From an uncultured Atopobium sp. (GTDB lineage Bacteria; Actinomycetota; Coriobacteriia; Coriobacteriales; Atopobiaceae), in the NCBI GenBank assembly GCA_946997485.1, contig CAMPVF010000006.1, positions 1 to 64,000 of the forward strand: a stretch of 64,000 nucleotides of DNA, written 5' to 3'. The notes beneath the pieces are model-generated. The model ran no database searches. It saw only the letters and a program-made list of their open reading frames with translations, and was not told the origin of the DNA. The first letter of the stretch is position 1; the number at the start of each line of letters is the position of its first letter. Positions 26,805 to 34,819 of this stretch are shown here, piece by piece. The position numbers and the translations under genes are program-made.

Positions 26805-28655
26805 CTAGTACCGCTTGCGACGAAACGCTTCTGCAAGCAACCCTGCAGCTACTCCAAGTAGTGCACCAAGCTCCCCGGCGGTAGCACATCCAAGCGGGTC
26901 ACCAGTTTGCGGAAGTGCGCGTGCGTGCCTGCGTGGAGCAACAGGCGTGGGGGCAGGCTGCACTGGTGTGGGTGCTGGTGCGGGCTGCGGCGTTGGCTTA
27001 GGCTCTTCAGGCGCAGGTGTTTGCGCTGGTACCACTGGCACTTGCGGCTCCTCCACCGGCTCAGGTTCCGGCTTGGGCTCCGGTGTTGGAGTTGGCGTGG
27101 GTTTTGGTTTTTCAGGCGTAGGCGTTGGCTCTGGTTTTGGTGTAGGCGTAGGACTAGGTGCAGGCTCGGGCTTGGGCTCGGGCTCAGCGCCTTCTTTCCA
27201 CTCAGGAAATACAACAAACGTGTGATTTGTGGTGCAATACTGCGTGCCAAGCTTGCTACCAAACGTATTTACACCTTTGTTGTCCCGAAGCACAGCAAAT
27301 AAATAGGGGTATGTAGTGGTCTGGGCGTTAAATGGCGAGTACATAGTAGTTGTACTTTTAAGAATGTTCCCATCATCATCTCTCATGCGGTCATAAGACG
27401 TATAAGGCCTATTATTTGCCTTTTTAGCAACATAAAACTGCCAACCAACAAACGTATACCCTTCTTTTTTGGGGTGGATTGGATTTCCGCTGTTATCCGT
27501 TGGGAACTGAATCGCATTATCCTTCACGCGCAGACGTTTAAAAATATTTTCGTCGGTATAAGTAAATTTCCAGTCGCCATCAGATCGATACTCACCATTA
27601 TCTTTTTGTGGCTGCTCATATGAAAAACACTTGGCTGCTACCGACTCATCCTTGGCATAAACAATTTCCAGTGCATTTAAACGAAAGTACTTGTTCTGAT
27701 ACGTTTTATTAGATCCTTTTGATGGTGCCCAGGTAAAATGAGCAGCACCAGGATCGAACGCCTCGCTTTCATTCGTAGAAACATTGTTATACGTTACATA
27801 ATATGGGCTTGGAATTGTGTTGTTTACCACTGATACTTCGTAGGTGTGTTTGGTATCGTAGCTGCCAAGACTTTTTGTTGCATACGTGGCAGTATCAGGA
27901 TAAACGCCTTTTGTTTTTGTTATCTCATTAGTAGTAGTATCTTTTATCTGAAATTCGATGTTCTTAAACGCATCCTTTACGTCTTGCCTGCTTGAATCAA
28001 GCGTAGAGCCAAAGTCCCAGTTCACAAAATTCAACTGGCCAAAATCGCTATCACCTTTAACGAGGGCGTTGTTGTTATCGCCGTTCATGGTTTCCCAACA
28101 AAGACTAACTCGAAGCTCAGTTTTTTCTTGCTGCTCTTGCGGCTTGGCAGGTTCTGGTGTAGCAGGTGTTTGTTCTGTTGCAGGCTGCGGATCATTAACC
28201 GCGCGTTTAGCTCTCGTATGGGAGGCAGCATTAACATGCTCGCTTGCTGGCGCAACAGCAGTGTGTCCAGCGGCTGTATCAGACGTAGCGTCAGATACTG
28301 CAGCATGTTTTGGAACAGTTGGTGTGTTAGACGCTGAAGCTGATGTTTCCTTTGGTGCGGCTGGTATCGCAGCATGTTTTGCAGCGTGTTTCGCAGATGA
28401 TGTACCTAACGTACCTGCTACAGACGGAGCATTAGGAGTTACCTTTACGCCGGGTTGCACTGCTGTTTTTTCAACCTTGGGCGTAGCTTCACCCGCCCAT
28501 GCCACATGAGCGCTGAGTGCAAACGATGTTCCCATGAGTATTGAACTTAAGCCCGTAAGCAAAACAGCACGGCCAATAGATGCAAACGGTTGCTTTCGCG
28601 TACGCAACCCTAAAACCTGCAGGTCACTTGCATTGTTTATGTGCGATGTAGACAT
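26805..28655 (-). CDS. Sortase-anchored surface protein (LPQTG) with a proline-rich wall-spanning region
   Basis: 616 residues. A long signal peptide (1-54, cleavage near AWA|GEA) carries an extended N-region. A low-complexity Ala/Thr segment (about 60-170) is followed by a folded region (about 175-490) that includes an InlB-type beta repeat (KKEGYTFVGWQFYV). A Pro-Thr-Glu repeat (PEPTPTPEKPKPTPTP type, about 495-575) spans the wall. LPQTG is at 581-585, then a hydrophobic stretch and RRKR tail. Sortase A would link it to peptidoglycan. GGAGG precedes the ATG. A G11 tract sits 77 bases upstream of the start. The ligand is unknown; an adhesin is likely. Confidence 0.9.
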   Translation of the reverse strand: MSTSHINNASDLQVLGLRTRKQPFASIGRAVLLTGLSSILMGTSFALSAHVAWAGEATPKVEKTAVQPGVKVTPNAPSVAGTLGTSSAKHAAKHAAIPAAPKETSASASNTPTVPKHAAVSDATSDTAAGHTAVAPASEHVNAASHTRAKRAVNDPQPATEQTPATPEPAKPQEQQEKTELRVSLCWETMNGDNNNALVKGDSDFGQLNFVNWDFGSTLDSSRQDVKDAFKNIEFQIKDTTTNEITKTKGVYPDTATYATKSLGSYDTKHTYEVSVVNNTIPSPYYVTYNNVSTNESEAFDPGAAHFTWAPSKGSNKTYQNKYFRLNALEIVYAKDESVAAKCFSYEQPQKDNGEYRSDGDWKFTYTDENIFKRLRVKDNAIQFPTDNSGNPIHPKKEGYTFVGWQFYVAKKANNRPYTSYDRMRDDDGNILKSTTTMYSPFNAQTTTYPYLFAVLRDNKGVNTFGSKLGTQYCTTNHTFVVFPEWKEGAEPEPKPEPAPSPTPTPKPEPTPTPEKPKPTPTPTPEPKPEPEPVEEPQVPVVPAQTPAPEEPKPTPQPAPAPTPVQPAPTPVAPRRHARALPQTGDPLGCATAGELGALLGVAAGLLAEAFRRKRY

Positions 28656-28731
28656 AATTCCTCCATGTCAGAACCGCCTTAATCTGAAGTGGTTTCAATT
28701 TTAAGCAACCTTTCAGCATAGAAATGGACAG

Positions 28732-28742
28732 CCCCCCCCCCC
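28732..28742 (-). promoter_or_regulatory. G11 tract at the probable transcription start of the LPQTG protein gene
   Basis: Eleven C on the plus strand (G11 on the coding strand) begin five bases downstream of a good -10 box, TATTAT (28748-28753), so the tract spans about -2 to +9. A weak -35 (CTGGTA) lies upstream. The tract is outside any coding frame of the gene. Length changes would alter the initiation site or early transcript, or the spacing to an alternative -10 (TATGCT) downstream. Confidence 0.6.
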
Positions 28743-28893
28743 GCTCCATAATATCTCCATATTTTTTTGTACCAGCGCGGAAATAGCGCGGGATAGCTGG
28801 GAGCTGCCATGCTGCTGTTGAGGGTTGATGTGCAAAAATGCGTTACACTATACAGCCATACCGCAATGCGCCAAGACGATTGAAAGGAGACAT

Positions 28894-29679
28894 ATGTCGC
28901 CTGAACACAACGGACAAATGCCTGAACACACTGCACAAATACCTAGTCACACTGCGTGTGCACAACAGTGTTCACAACAAATGAGCGCGCCTTGGGGAGC
29001 GTACTTGCTCAAAATAGCGTCCATCTGTGCCAGCGTATACGGCATGAGCATGAACTGGGAAGGACTGTTTTCCCTTACATATTTTACGAATTTATCCAAT
29101 ATTGCTATGACGTGCGTACTGGTGGCTGCTCTGTGGCGACTGCACAGACAGCAACAACAGGAAGAAACGCATAATTGCAGCAATGCAGCTCAGAGCAGGT
29201 GGTATCGCATTAAATTTGTTGCAACGCTCTCGATTTTTGTTACATTCTTTCTGTACACATGCTTTCTTGCTCCCACGAGCAGCCATGGATTTTTGGGCGC
29301 GTTTATGCAAAACTATGGCGCAAGTTTTGCAACTCACGTGGTAGGGCCACTGTGTGCAGTTGCCGATTTCTTTTTTTACGACAGGGATTTTGAGCCGCGC
29401 CCATCTGAGCTGCTATTTGGCGTAATTCCGCCGCTGGTGTACGTGGCATACGTGTGCGTGCTCTCGCTTGCGTTTGGCGTGCGCTGGAAGCAAACTATGC
29501 TCGCGCCGTACAATTTTCTCAACTTTGGTGCACAAACAGGGTGGTTTGGCTTTAACCCCGGTCACGTGTCGTCTACCAGCCTCGGCATTGGCGTGTTCTA
29601 CTTTATCGTAGTTTTTGCGCTGATCTTTTTGGGGATGGCTGCCGGTTTTTTGCACATTATGAAGTCGCGCAAACGCTAA
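28894..29679 (+). CDS. Polytopic membrane protein, Pr6Pr-like
   Basis: 261 residues with about six membrane helices starting near residue 38. The motif SLTYFTNLSNI (about residues 57-67) is typical of the Pr6Pr family of unknown function. The first 30 residues are polar and His/Gln-rich. The start at 28894 has AAAGGAGA four to five bases upstream. It is transcribed divergently from the LPQTG gene and is isolated otherwise. I cannot assign a substrate or reaction. Confidence 0.65.
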   Translation: MSPEHNGQMPEHTAQIPSHTACAQQCSQQMSAPWGAYLLKIASICASVYGMSMNWEGLFSLTYFTNLSNIAMTCVLVAALWRLHRQQQQEETHNCSNAAQSRWYRIKFVATLSIFVTFFLYTCFLAPTSSHGFLGAFMQNYGASFATHVVGPLCAVADFFFYDRDFEPRPSELLFGVIPPLVYVAYVCVLSLAFGVRWKQTMLAPYNFLNFGAQTGWFGFNPGHVSSTSLGIGVFYFIVVFALIFLGMAAGFLHIMKSRKR

Positions 29680-29715
29680 GCGTGGCCGGTGGTGCCGCGC
29701 TCGCCCAGCCACACG

Positions 29716-29724
29716 CCCCCCCCC
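29716..29724. repeat. C9 homopolymer in the convergent intergenic gap
   Basis: Nine C lie 37 bases past the stop of the Pr6Pr-like gene and 168 bases past the end of the DUF5648 gene on the other strand. No promoter or coding frame clearly uses it. Given three other poly-G/C tracts at surface genes in this window, it may mark a lost or rearranged switch. Confidence 0.7.
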
Positions 29725-29891
29725 ACAAAAACGGCGCACTCATTGCTCTTCTGACTTCTTGTATTGGTGATGCAAAAAGTAAGTGAGATACACAAACGGG
29801 CAGCTGGGAGCTTTGTTGTGGCGAAGTTTCGCTTTAGCGCACTTCCAAAGGCAAAGAGCGTATCTTTCGCGTTCTTGCACGTTAAGTAAGC

Positions 29892-31961
29892 TTACCTAGT
29901 GGCACACTGCTGTAATGTGCACCATTTAACTTCTTCCTTGCGCCAGCCGGCCTTTACCATCTGCTCGATTTCTTTCGCGTCTGCCGTGTAGTGATGGTAG
30001 AACTTCTTCTCATACGGGTTGTACATGCTATAAAGTTTGTTCAGTGTTACATCTTTGTCTTGTGCGCTAAACCACTTTACGCCTTCGTTTTTCCAGCCTG
30101 CCTTAACGCATGCTACTACTTCATCTTCATTCATAGTGTAGTGATGCTCACCTGTGGTTGGGTTATACAGACGGTATACGCCACCTTTTTCTGCATGTTT
30201 ATAGATGTAGCCCACGCCACCTTCACCCTTCCAGCCAAGACGCACCAGGTTATCATTTTCTACCGTTTCTGCGGTAAAGAAATGCTCGTGCGTGTATGGA
30301 TTATACAAGCGGTACAAAGGTGCTACCTGAGGCTCTTGTTTCTCATCACCCGCTTTTTTCTTTAAAACAAAGGTTACTACCTGCTGTGTTGGGTCGCCAA
30401 CATTGATTTGCTTAGCCACAGTAACATCAGCTTGCGACTTTTGTTCGGATCCCGTTGTTTCAACTACCCATTCATAACCATCAGGTGCCTTGGCCGTCGG
30501 CTTTACCGTGTATTTTCCGGGCGCAAGGTAGGCAAGCCCTTTTGATACATAGCCTGCAGCATCGCTCAAAAGCGTTGTATTCTTGTCTTTGATTAGAGCT
30601 TCGAGCTCTGCTTTTGTGAGTGCAGTCGCTTCCTTAACCGATTTAAAATCACCTGGAATCTGCTTTTCGGCGGCATACAATTCGTATGGTTTACCCACTT
30701 CAAGCGCGCCGTCGGTATTTTTGTACTGCACAACCAACTGCGTTGGGATAGGTCTAAACGTCACGTAATAGTGCTTCGTTGTGAGCTGATTATCGTCTTT
30801 GTCACGAGCGATACCATAATCATAGTTGCCAAAATTCTCAGTATTATCTTTGGTAAATTTACCACCTTTGGGCGTGTCTATGTCATTACTATAGTAAAGA
30901 TAGCCGGGAATGTTTGTGCCGGTCAGCTCTTCCATTGTTGGGCGCTTGACAGAATCTTTCTTGGGATCGCCTTCGTAGCTTAGAAGAGGCGTATACATAT
31001 TTCTGACAACCTGATTATTACCAAACCTCACTCCGGCAATATTTTTCATGTCAGTCAAATCGGATAAATTCAACTTGGTAAACGGTTTAGTAGAGAACCT
31101 ATCGGTTTCACTAACACTACGTTGATAAAGTTCACCGTTCCCTTTAATATTTGCTACTTTACGATATTGCAAATCGTCTACAAAATGGAATTGCGCACCA
31201 CATTCTGGAACAAACGCGAAATATCCAGGAGCTCCAGAGGATTGTTCATGATTAAGCCCTTCATAACCAAAAATAGCTTCATTATCAGCACTCCCCTCCA
31301 TAACAACATGAATAAACGTTTGATTCTTTCTCATTTGAAATTTGATATTGGTTTTATCAGCTATATTGGATCCAATAAGCCTTCCATTTACCTCAAGCTT
31401 GTATGAAAGTTTTTCGTCAGGAGCTTTATTAAGGTCAAAATCTACTGATCCATCTGAGTTTTTTAATTCACGAGATGACCTGTATGGATAAAATTGACCA
31501 TCACCTGTATATACACCTTCTTTATCAACACGTGGGACAAATATAAAAATATCAATTCTTCCAAGCCTGCCGCTATACGTGTTGATGATTTCATCAATAC
31601 TTTTAGTATCACCAAATGCTTGACCATTCTTTACAGAAAAGTTCTTTCCATAAGCCGTATAAAAATTCTTTTGAATAAAAGGTAAAGGGCTAACAGATTT
31701 CGTTTTGTCCTGCAGCGCTTTGACTTCATCCGGCGTAATTACATTGGGGAAAGGATTTTGTATATTCTTGTCATCACTAAAATCATAAACTCCATCTGCG
31801 TTTGGCTTAACAGTTGAGCCTTCCACAACAGGATCTGCAATGGCATATGTCATGGTGGCGGGACTTGCGAACTGTAACATGCCAAGCGCGCACACAATTG
31901 CAAACGGTGCAGTATATTTTGGGAAGTGGCAGTAGGTACTACGTTTAATCTGCGGTTTCAT
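29892..31961 (-). CDS. Secreted surface protein with three C-terminal DUF5648 repeats
   Basis: 689 residues from MKPQIKRSTYCHF; GGAG lies six bases upstream of the ATG at 31961, which is preferred to an upstream ATG at 32027. The signal peptide is about residues 1-42. The central part (about 45-540) is a beta-rich region that I do not recognise, with an SpaA/Cna-like segment near 450-540 (GKYTVKPTAKAPDGYEW). Residues about 545-680 hold three DUF5648 repeats (YRLYNPYTHEHFFT, YRLYNPTTGEHHYT, YSMYNPYEKKFYHH) that closely match those of the protein ending at 363. No LPXTG motif. The promoter holds a G10 tract, so expression is probably phase variable. Confidence 0.88.
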   Translation of the reverse strand: MKPQIKRSTYCHFPKYTAPFAIVCALGMLQFASPATMTYAIADPVVEGSTVKPNADGVYDFSDDKNIQNPFPNVITPDEVKALQDKTKSVSPLPFIQKNFYTAYGKNFSVKNGQAFGDTKSIDEIINTYSGRLGRIDIFIFVPRVDKEGVYTGDGQFYPYRSSRELKNSDGSVDFDLNKAPDEKLSYKLEVNGRLIGSNIADKTNIKFQMRKNQTFIHVVMEGSADNEAIFGYEGLNHEQSSGAPGYFAFVPECGAQFHFVDDLQYRKVANIKGNGELYQRSVSETDRFSTKPFTKLNLSDLTDMKNIAGVRFGNNQVVRNMYTPLLSYEGDPKKDSVKRPTMEELTGTNIPGYLYYSNDIDTPKGGKFTKDNTENFGNYDYGIARDKDDNQLTTKHYYVTFRPIPTQLVVQYKNTDGALEVGKPYELYAAEKQIPGDFKSVKEATALTKAELEALIKDKNTTLLSDAAGYVSKGLAYLAPGKYTVKPTAKAPDGYEWVVETTGSEQKSQADVTVAKQINVGDPTQQVVTFVLKKKAGDEKQEPQVAPLYRLYNPYTHEHFFTAETVENDNLVRLGWKGEGGVGYIYKHAEKGGVYRLYNPTTGEHHYTMNEDEVVACVKAGWKNEGVKWFSAQDKDVTLNKLYSMYNPYEKKFYHHYTADAKEIEQMVKAGWRKEEVKWCTLQQCATR

Positions 31962-32065
31962 TGCTACTCCAATGCTGGCCGTTAACAGCGAGAAAATTCT
32001 CACTGTTACCTTTGAGTTCCACATCAATCTGATGTCACAAAGCTGAAAATAGCCTTATTACCCTG

Positions 32066-32095
32066 ATAGTACCCCCCCCCCGGAGGATTTTTCAA
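32066..32095 (-). promoter_or_regulatory. Promoter with a G10 tract in its spacer, for the DUF5648 gene
   Basis: On the minus strand TTGAAA (32090-32095) and TACTAT (32066-32071) are separated by 18 bases, ten of which are an uninterrupted G run (32072-32081). A loss of one G gives the optimal 17-base spacer. Such spacer homopolymers are a known transcriptional phase-variation device (for example Neisseria porA and opc). The leader to the start codon is about 98 bases. Confidence 0.75.
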
Positions 32096-32114
32096 TAGCA
32101 AAAGGTAGACTAGT

Positions 32115-32147
32115 AAAAAAGTGGCCAAGAAATACTCAGCCACTTCT
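32115..32147 (-). terminator. Intrinsic terminator after the binding-lipoprotein gene
   Basis: The stem AAGTGGC / GCCACTT with a 13-base loop is followed by TTTTTT on the minus strand. It insulates the G10 promoter from upstream transcription. Confidence 0.8.
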
Positions 32148-32199
32148 TACAAAATTCCATGTCAACCGCCAACAACAGCGCAAACAACAGCGCTATTGT

Positions 32200-33393
32200 C
32201 TACGCCGTCTTAAAACGATCGTCGCCACCCTTAAGTGCAGCCATTACGTCCTTCACATACTGCTCAGTGTGTTCCTTGGCATCCTTAAAGTTATAATCCA
32301 TAACATTATTAGCATCAAGACCAAACTCCGTAGCCTTATCTGGCTGTTTAGCGTCGTCGATTACCAAGAATTGATATGCGCCAACCTCCTGCGCACGCTC
32401 CACACACTGTGGCGAAAGCGCAAACTCAACCCATAAACGCGCAGCATTTGGATGTTTTGCACCCTTAAAGATCGCAGTTGCGCCCACTTCGTACGACGCG
32501 CCAGAACTAGGCACAACCATGCCAATATTTGTATAACCATTATCAACCGTTTGATAAATTGCACCATGCAAAAAGTCGATACCAATAGTACATTCGCCGC
32601 TACCAACGTTTTTCGAAGGCCCTGAACCACTTTTTGTGTATATCGCAATATTTTTATCAAGCTGCACTAAAAACTCAATGCCTTTATCGTGCCCATATTT
32701 TTGAATAACGGTATTCATAATAAGCTTGGCTGTACCTGCAGTATTATAATTAGACGCCCAAATTAAACCCTTATACTCAGGCTTTAGTAAATCGGGCCAA
32801 TCTTGGGGAGGCTCCAGCTTTCTGCGAGATAGCTCATCTTGGTTATATAGAAACCCTAATATACCTTTGTAAATGCCATACCAGTAGCCATCCGGATCCC
32901 TAAATACGCTTGAAATAAGATGCGACGCATTACGTGCTTCATAGGCTTCAAGCAGGCCTTTTGTTACGGCAACATTATAAGGATCGAGCGTTCCACCAAA
33001 CCACACATCCGCCGATGGATTACCTGCTTCTTCCTCAACTTTTGCCTGCACTTCACCTGTTGAAAGCCGCTGATAGCTTACGTCAATACCAAAAAGCTCC
33101 TTAAACTTTTCGGCACACGCTTGGACATGCTGCTCTTCGCACGACGCATAAATAACAAGGCTGCCATCTTTTTTTGCTGCATCGATGGTTGCCTGATCGG
33201 CAATACGGCTTGTGTCTGTTGACTCTTTCGATTGTTTAGTTGCTTCGTTTGTTTGTTGCTCACAACCAGCAACCGAAAGAAGTCCAGCTGCTACAACGCT
33301 TGCCGTAGCTGCAGAAATAAAAGAGTGACGATTAATACAGTGTGGAGCATCCTTTAACGAGCATGCAGAATGTGGCAACTTAGCAATATCCAT
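32200..33393 (-). CDS. Fe3+-type ABC transporter substrate-binding lipoprotein
   Basis: 397 residues from the ATG at 33393, with GGAG nine bases upstream; a TTG at 33408 is a less likely start. The lipobox LSVAGC places the acylated cysteine at residue 44, after a hydrophobic stretch with NRHSF before it. The mature part is a two-lobed binding protein of the iron/AfuA-like class (SLVIYASCEEQHVQAC, SADVWFGGTLDPYNVA, VGATAIFKGAKHPNAARLWVEF). It should deliver ferric iron or another oxyanion-like ligand to a permease. No permease or ATPase of the right family is adjacent, so its partner lies elsewhere. Confidence 0.85.
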   Translation of the reverse strand: MDIAKLPHSACSLKDAPHCINRHSFISAATASVVAAGLLSVAGCEQQTNEATKQSKESTDTSRIADQATIDAAKKDGSLVIYASCEEQHVQACAEKFKELFGIDVSYQRLSTGEVQAKVEEEAGNPSADVWFGGTLDPYNVAVTKGLLEAYEARNASHLISSVFRDPDGYWYGIYKGILGFLYNQDELSRRKLEPPQDWPDLLKPEYKGLIWASNYNTAGTAKLIMNTVIQKYGHDKGIEFLVQLDKNIAIYTKSGSGPSKNVGSGECTIGIDFLHGAIYQTVDNGYTNIGMVVPSSGASYEVGATAIFKGAKHPNAARLWVEFALSPQCVERAQEVGAYQFLVIDDAKQPDKATEFGLDANNVMDYNFKDAKEHTEQYVKDVMAALKGGDDRFKTA

Positions 33394-33879
33394 GGCAATC
33401 AACTCCAAACAAAAGGGTTATGGCAATGCACAGATCGTAAGATAACGCGAAATGCAACAGGTTGTGGCTACAACAGGTTGCGACTTAAACAACTGCAGCA
33501 ACACCATACACACCCAATAACCAACGTGACAACAACGCAAGTATATAGTAAGGCCGATTAGGTTACTTAATGATTGTGGCGAGAGGTCATTTTTTGAACG
33601 CTGATGGTTTAAAGGCCTGAAATGCGCCTGAAAGGATGAGCGGGCGGAATAACGCTATGCATGTGCTGCATGGAGTTTCAGATGTGCCGGAATGCAAAAG
33701 TCAGAAAAACAAGAGTCAAGGCAAGTTTTTTAGCGATAGGGAGAGCGCACAAAAAGATGGAGCGCTTGGCACAACGGTGTATGGGCATGCGCGGGGAAAA
33801 TGCGTCCGCACACCGAACAAAGTGTGATATCATATCGATATTAAATTACGGCGACGAGCCCTTCGAAAAAGGAGCGCTT
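33394..33879. other. Divergent intergenic region between the binding lipoprotein and the ABC exporter
   Basis: 486 bases without a supported gene. It must carry promoters in both directions. A possible -10 (TATCAT) sits in a partly palindromic ATATCATATCGATAT at about 33827-33841, just before the exporter ATPase gene; the matching -35 is weak. Confidence 0.4.
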
Positions 33880-34818
33880 ATGCTTTACATAGAGCACCTC
33901 ACCAAAACATACCAGGCACAAAAGCCGGGCATGTTCAAAAAACTGGCACATAAGCTTACTTCCATTACACATGCATCCAAAGACGCAGGTAAAAACCAAG
34001 CTAGCCAAGCCAGTCAAGCAAGGCAGGCAAACCAACCATCCCGTCCGCAATCGGCCACTACGTTTGCTGTACGCGACCTTAGCTTGCGCGTAGAGCCGGG
34101 CGACATTTTTGCATTTATCGGTCCTAACGGCGCAGGTAAAACAACCACCATAAAAAGTGTTGTTGGTATTCACTCCTTTGACAAGGGCACCATTACAATC
34201 GACGGCCACTCCATTGTGGACGACCCCATCGCAGCTAAACGGGTGTTTTCGTACCTGCCCGACAACCCAAGCGTATACGAATACCTTACAGGCATCGAGT
34301 ATTTGCAGTTTGTTGCCGACATGTATGGCATCTCGCAAGCTCAGGCTAAAACGCGCATGCAAAAGTATGCCGACATGTTTGGCATAACTTCAAAGCTGAA
34401 TATGCGTGCTGCCGATTTTTCACACGGTATGAAGCAAAAACTTGCTATTATAGCTGCACTTTTGCACAAGCCGCAGCTTCTTATTCTTGATGAGCCGTTT
34501 GTTGGTCTCGACCCCGAAGCAACGCTCCATTTTAAGGAAATTATGCACGAGATTTGCGAAAACGGTGGTGCGGTGTTTTATTCAACGCACGTGCTTGAAG
34601 TTGCAGAAAAGCTGTGCAATAAAGCGGCCATGATTAAAGACGGCCGTCTTGTTGCACAAGGCACCATGGCGCAGCTTACGCAGAATGCATCGCTTGAAAC
34701 GCTGTTTATGGACGAGTTAGGCGAAGGCACGCAACAAAACGCGCAGGCCAATGTGCAAGCAAACGAGCAGAACGATGCACGTCCAGCCGCAAACGAGCAC
34801 GAAACCGATGTGATGTAG
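33880..34818 (+). CDS. ABC transporter ATP-binding protein (ABC-2 exporter type)
   Basis: 312 residues from the ATG at 33880, with AAAGGAG five bases upstream; the frame is open further upstream but without a start signal. The nucleotide-binding domain has Walker A GPNGAGKTT (about 81-89), signature FSHGMKQKLAI (about 179) and Walker B LLILDEPFVGLD. A polar insertion of about 45 residues (Lys/Gln/Ser/Ala-rich with ASQASQARQANQ) separates the first beta strand (MLYIEHLTKTYQ) from the rest of the domain. The C-terminal tail is Gln/Asn/Ala-rich. It pairs with the permease that starts one base past its stop. Confidence 0.93.
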   Translation: MLYIEHLTKTYQAQKPGMFKKLAHKLTSITHASKDAGKNQASQASQARQANQPSRPQSATTFAVRDLSLRVEPGDIFAFIGPNGAGKTTTIKSVVGIHSFDKGTITIDGHSIVDDPIAAKRVFSYLPDNPSVYEYLTGIEYLQFVADMYGISQAQAKTRMQKYADMFGITSKLNMRAADFSHGMKQKLAIIAALLHKPQLLILDEPFVGLDPEATLHFKEIMHEICENGGAVFYSTHVLEVAEKLCNKAAMIKDGRLVAQGTMAQLTQNASLETLFMDELGEGTQQNAQANVQANEQNDARPAANEHETDVM

Positions 34819-34819
34819 C

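Noticed and set aside
28679..28936. Minus-strand open frame running through the G11 tract
   Set aside because: It overlaps the strong start of the divergent plus-strand gene, has no ribosome site, ends before the LPQTG gene in another frame, and resembles no family.
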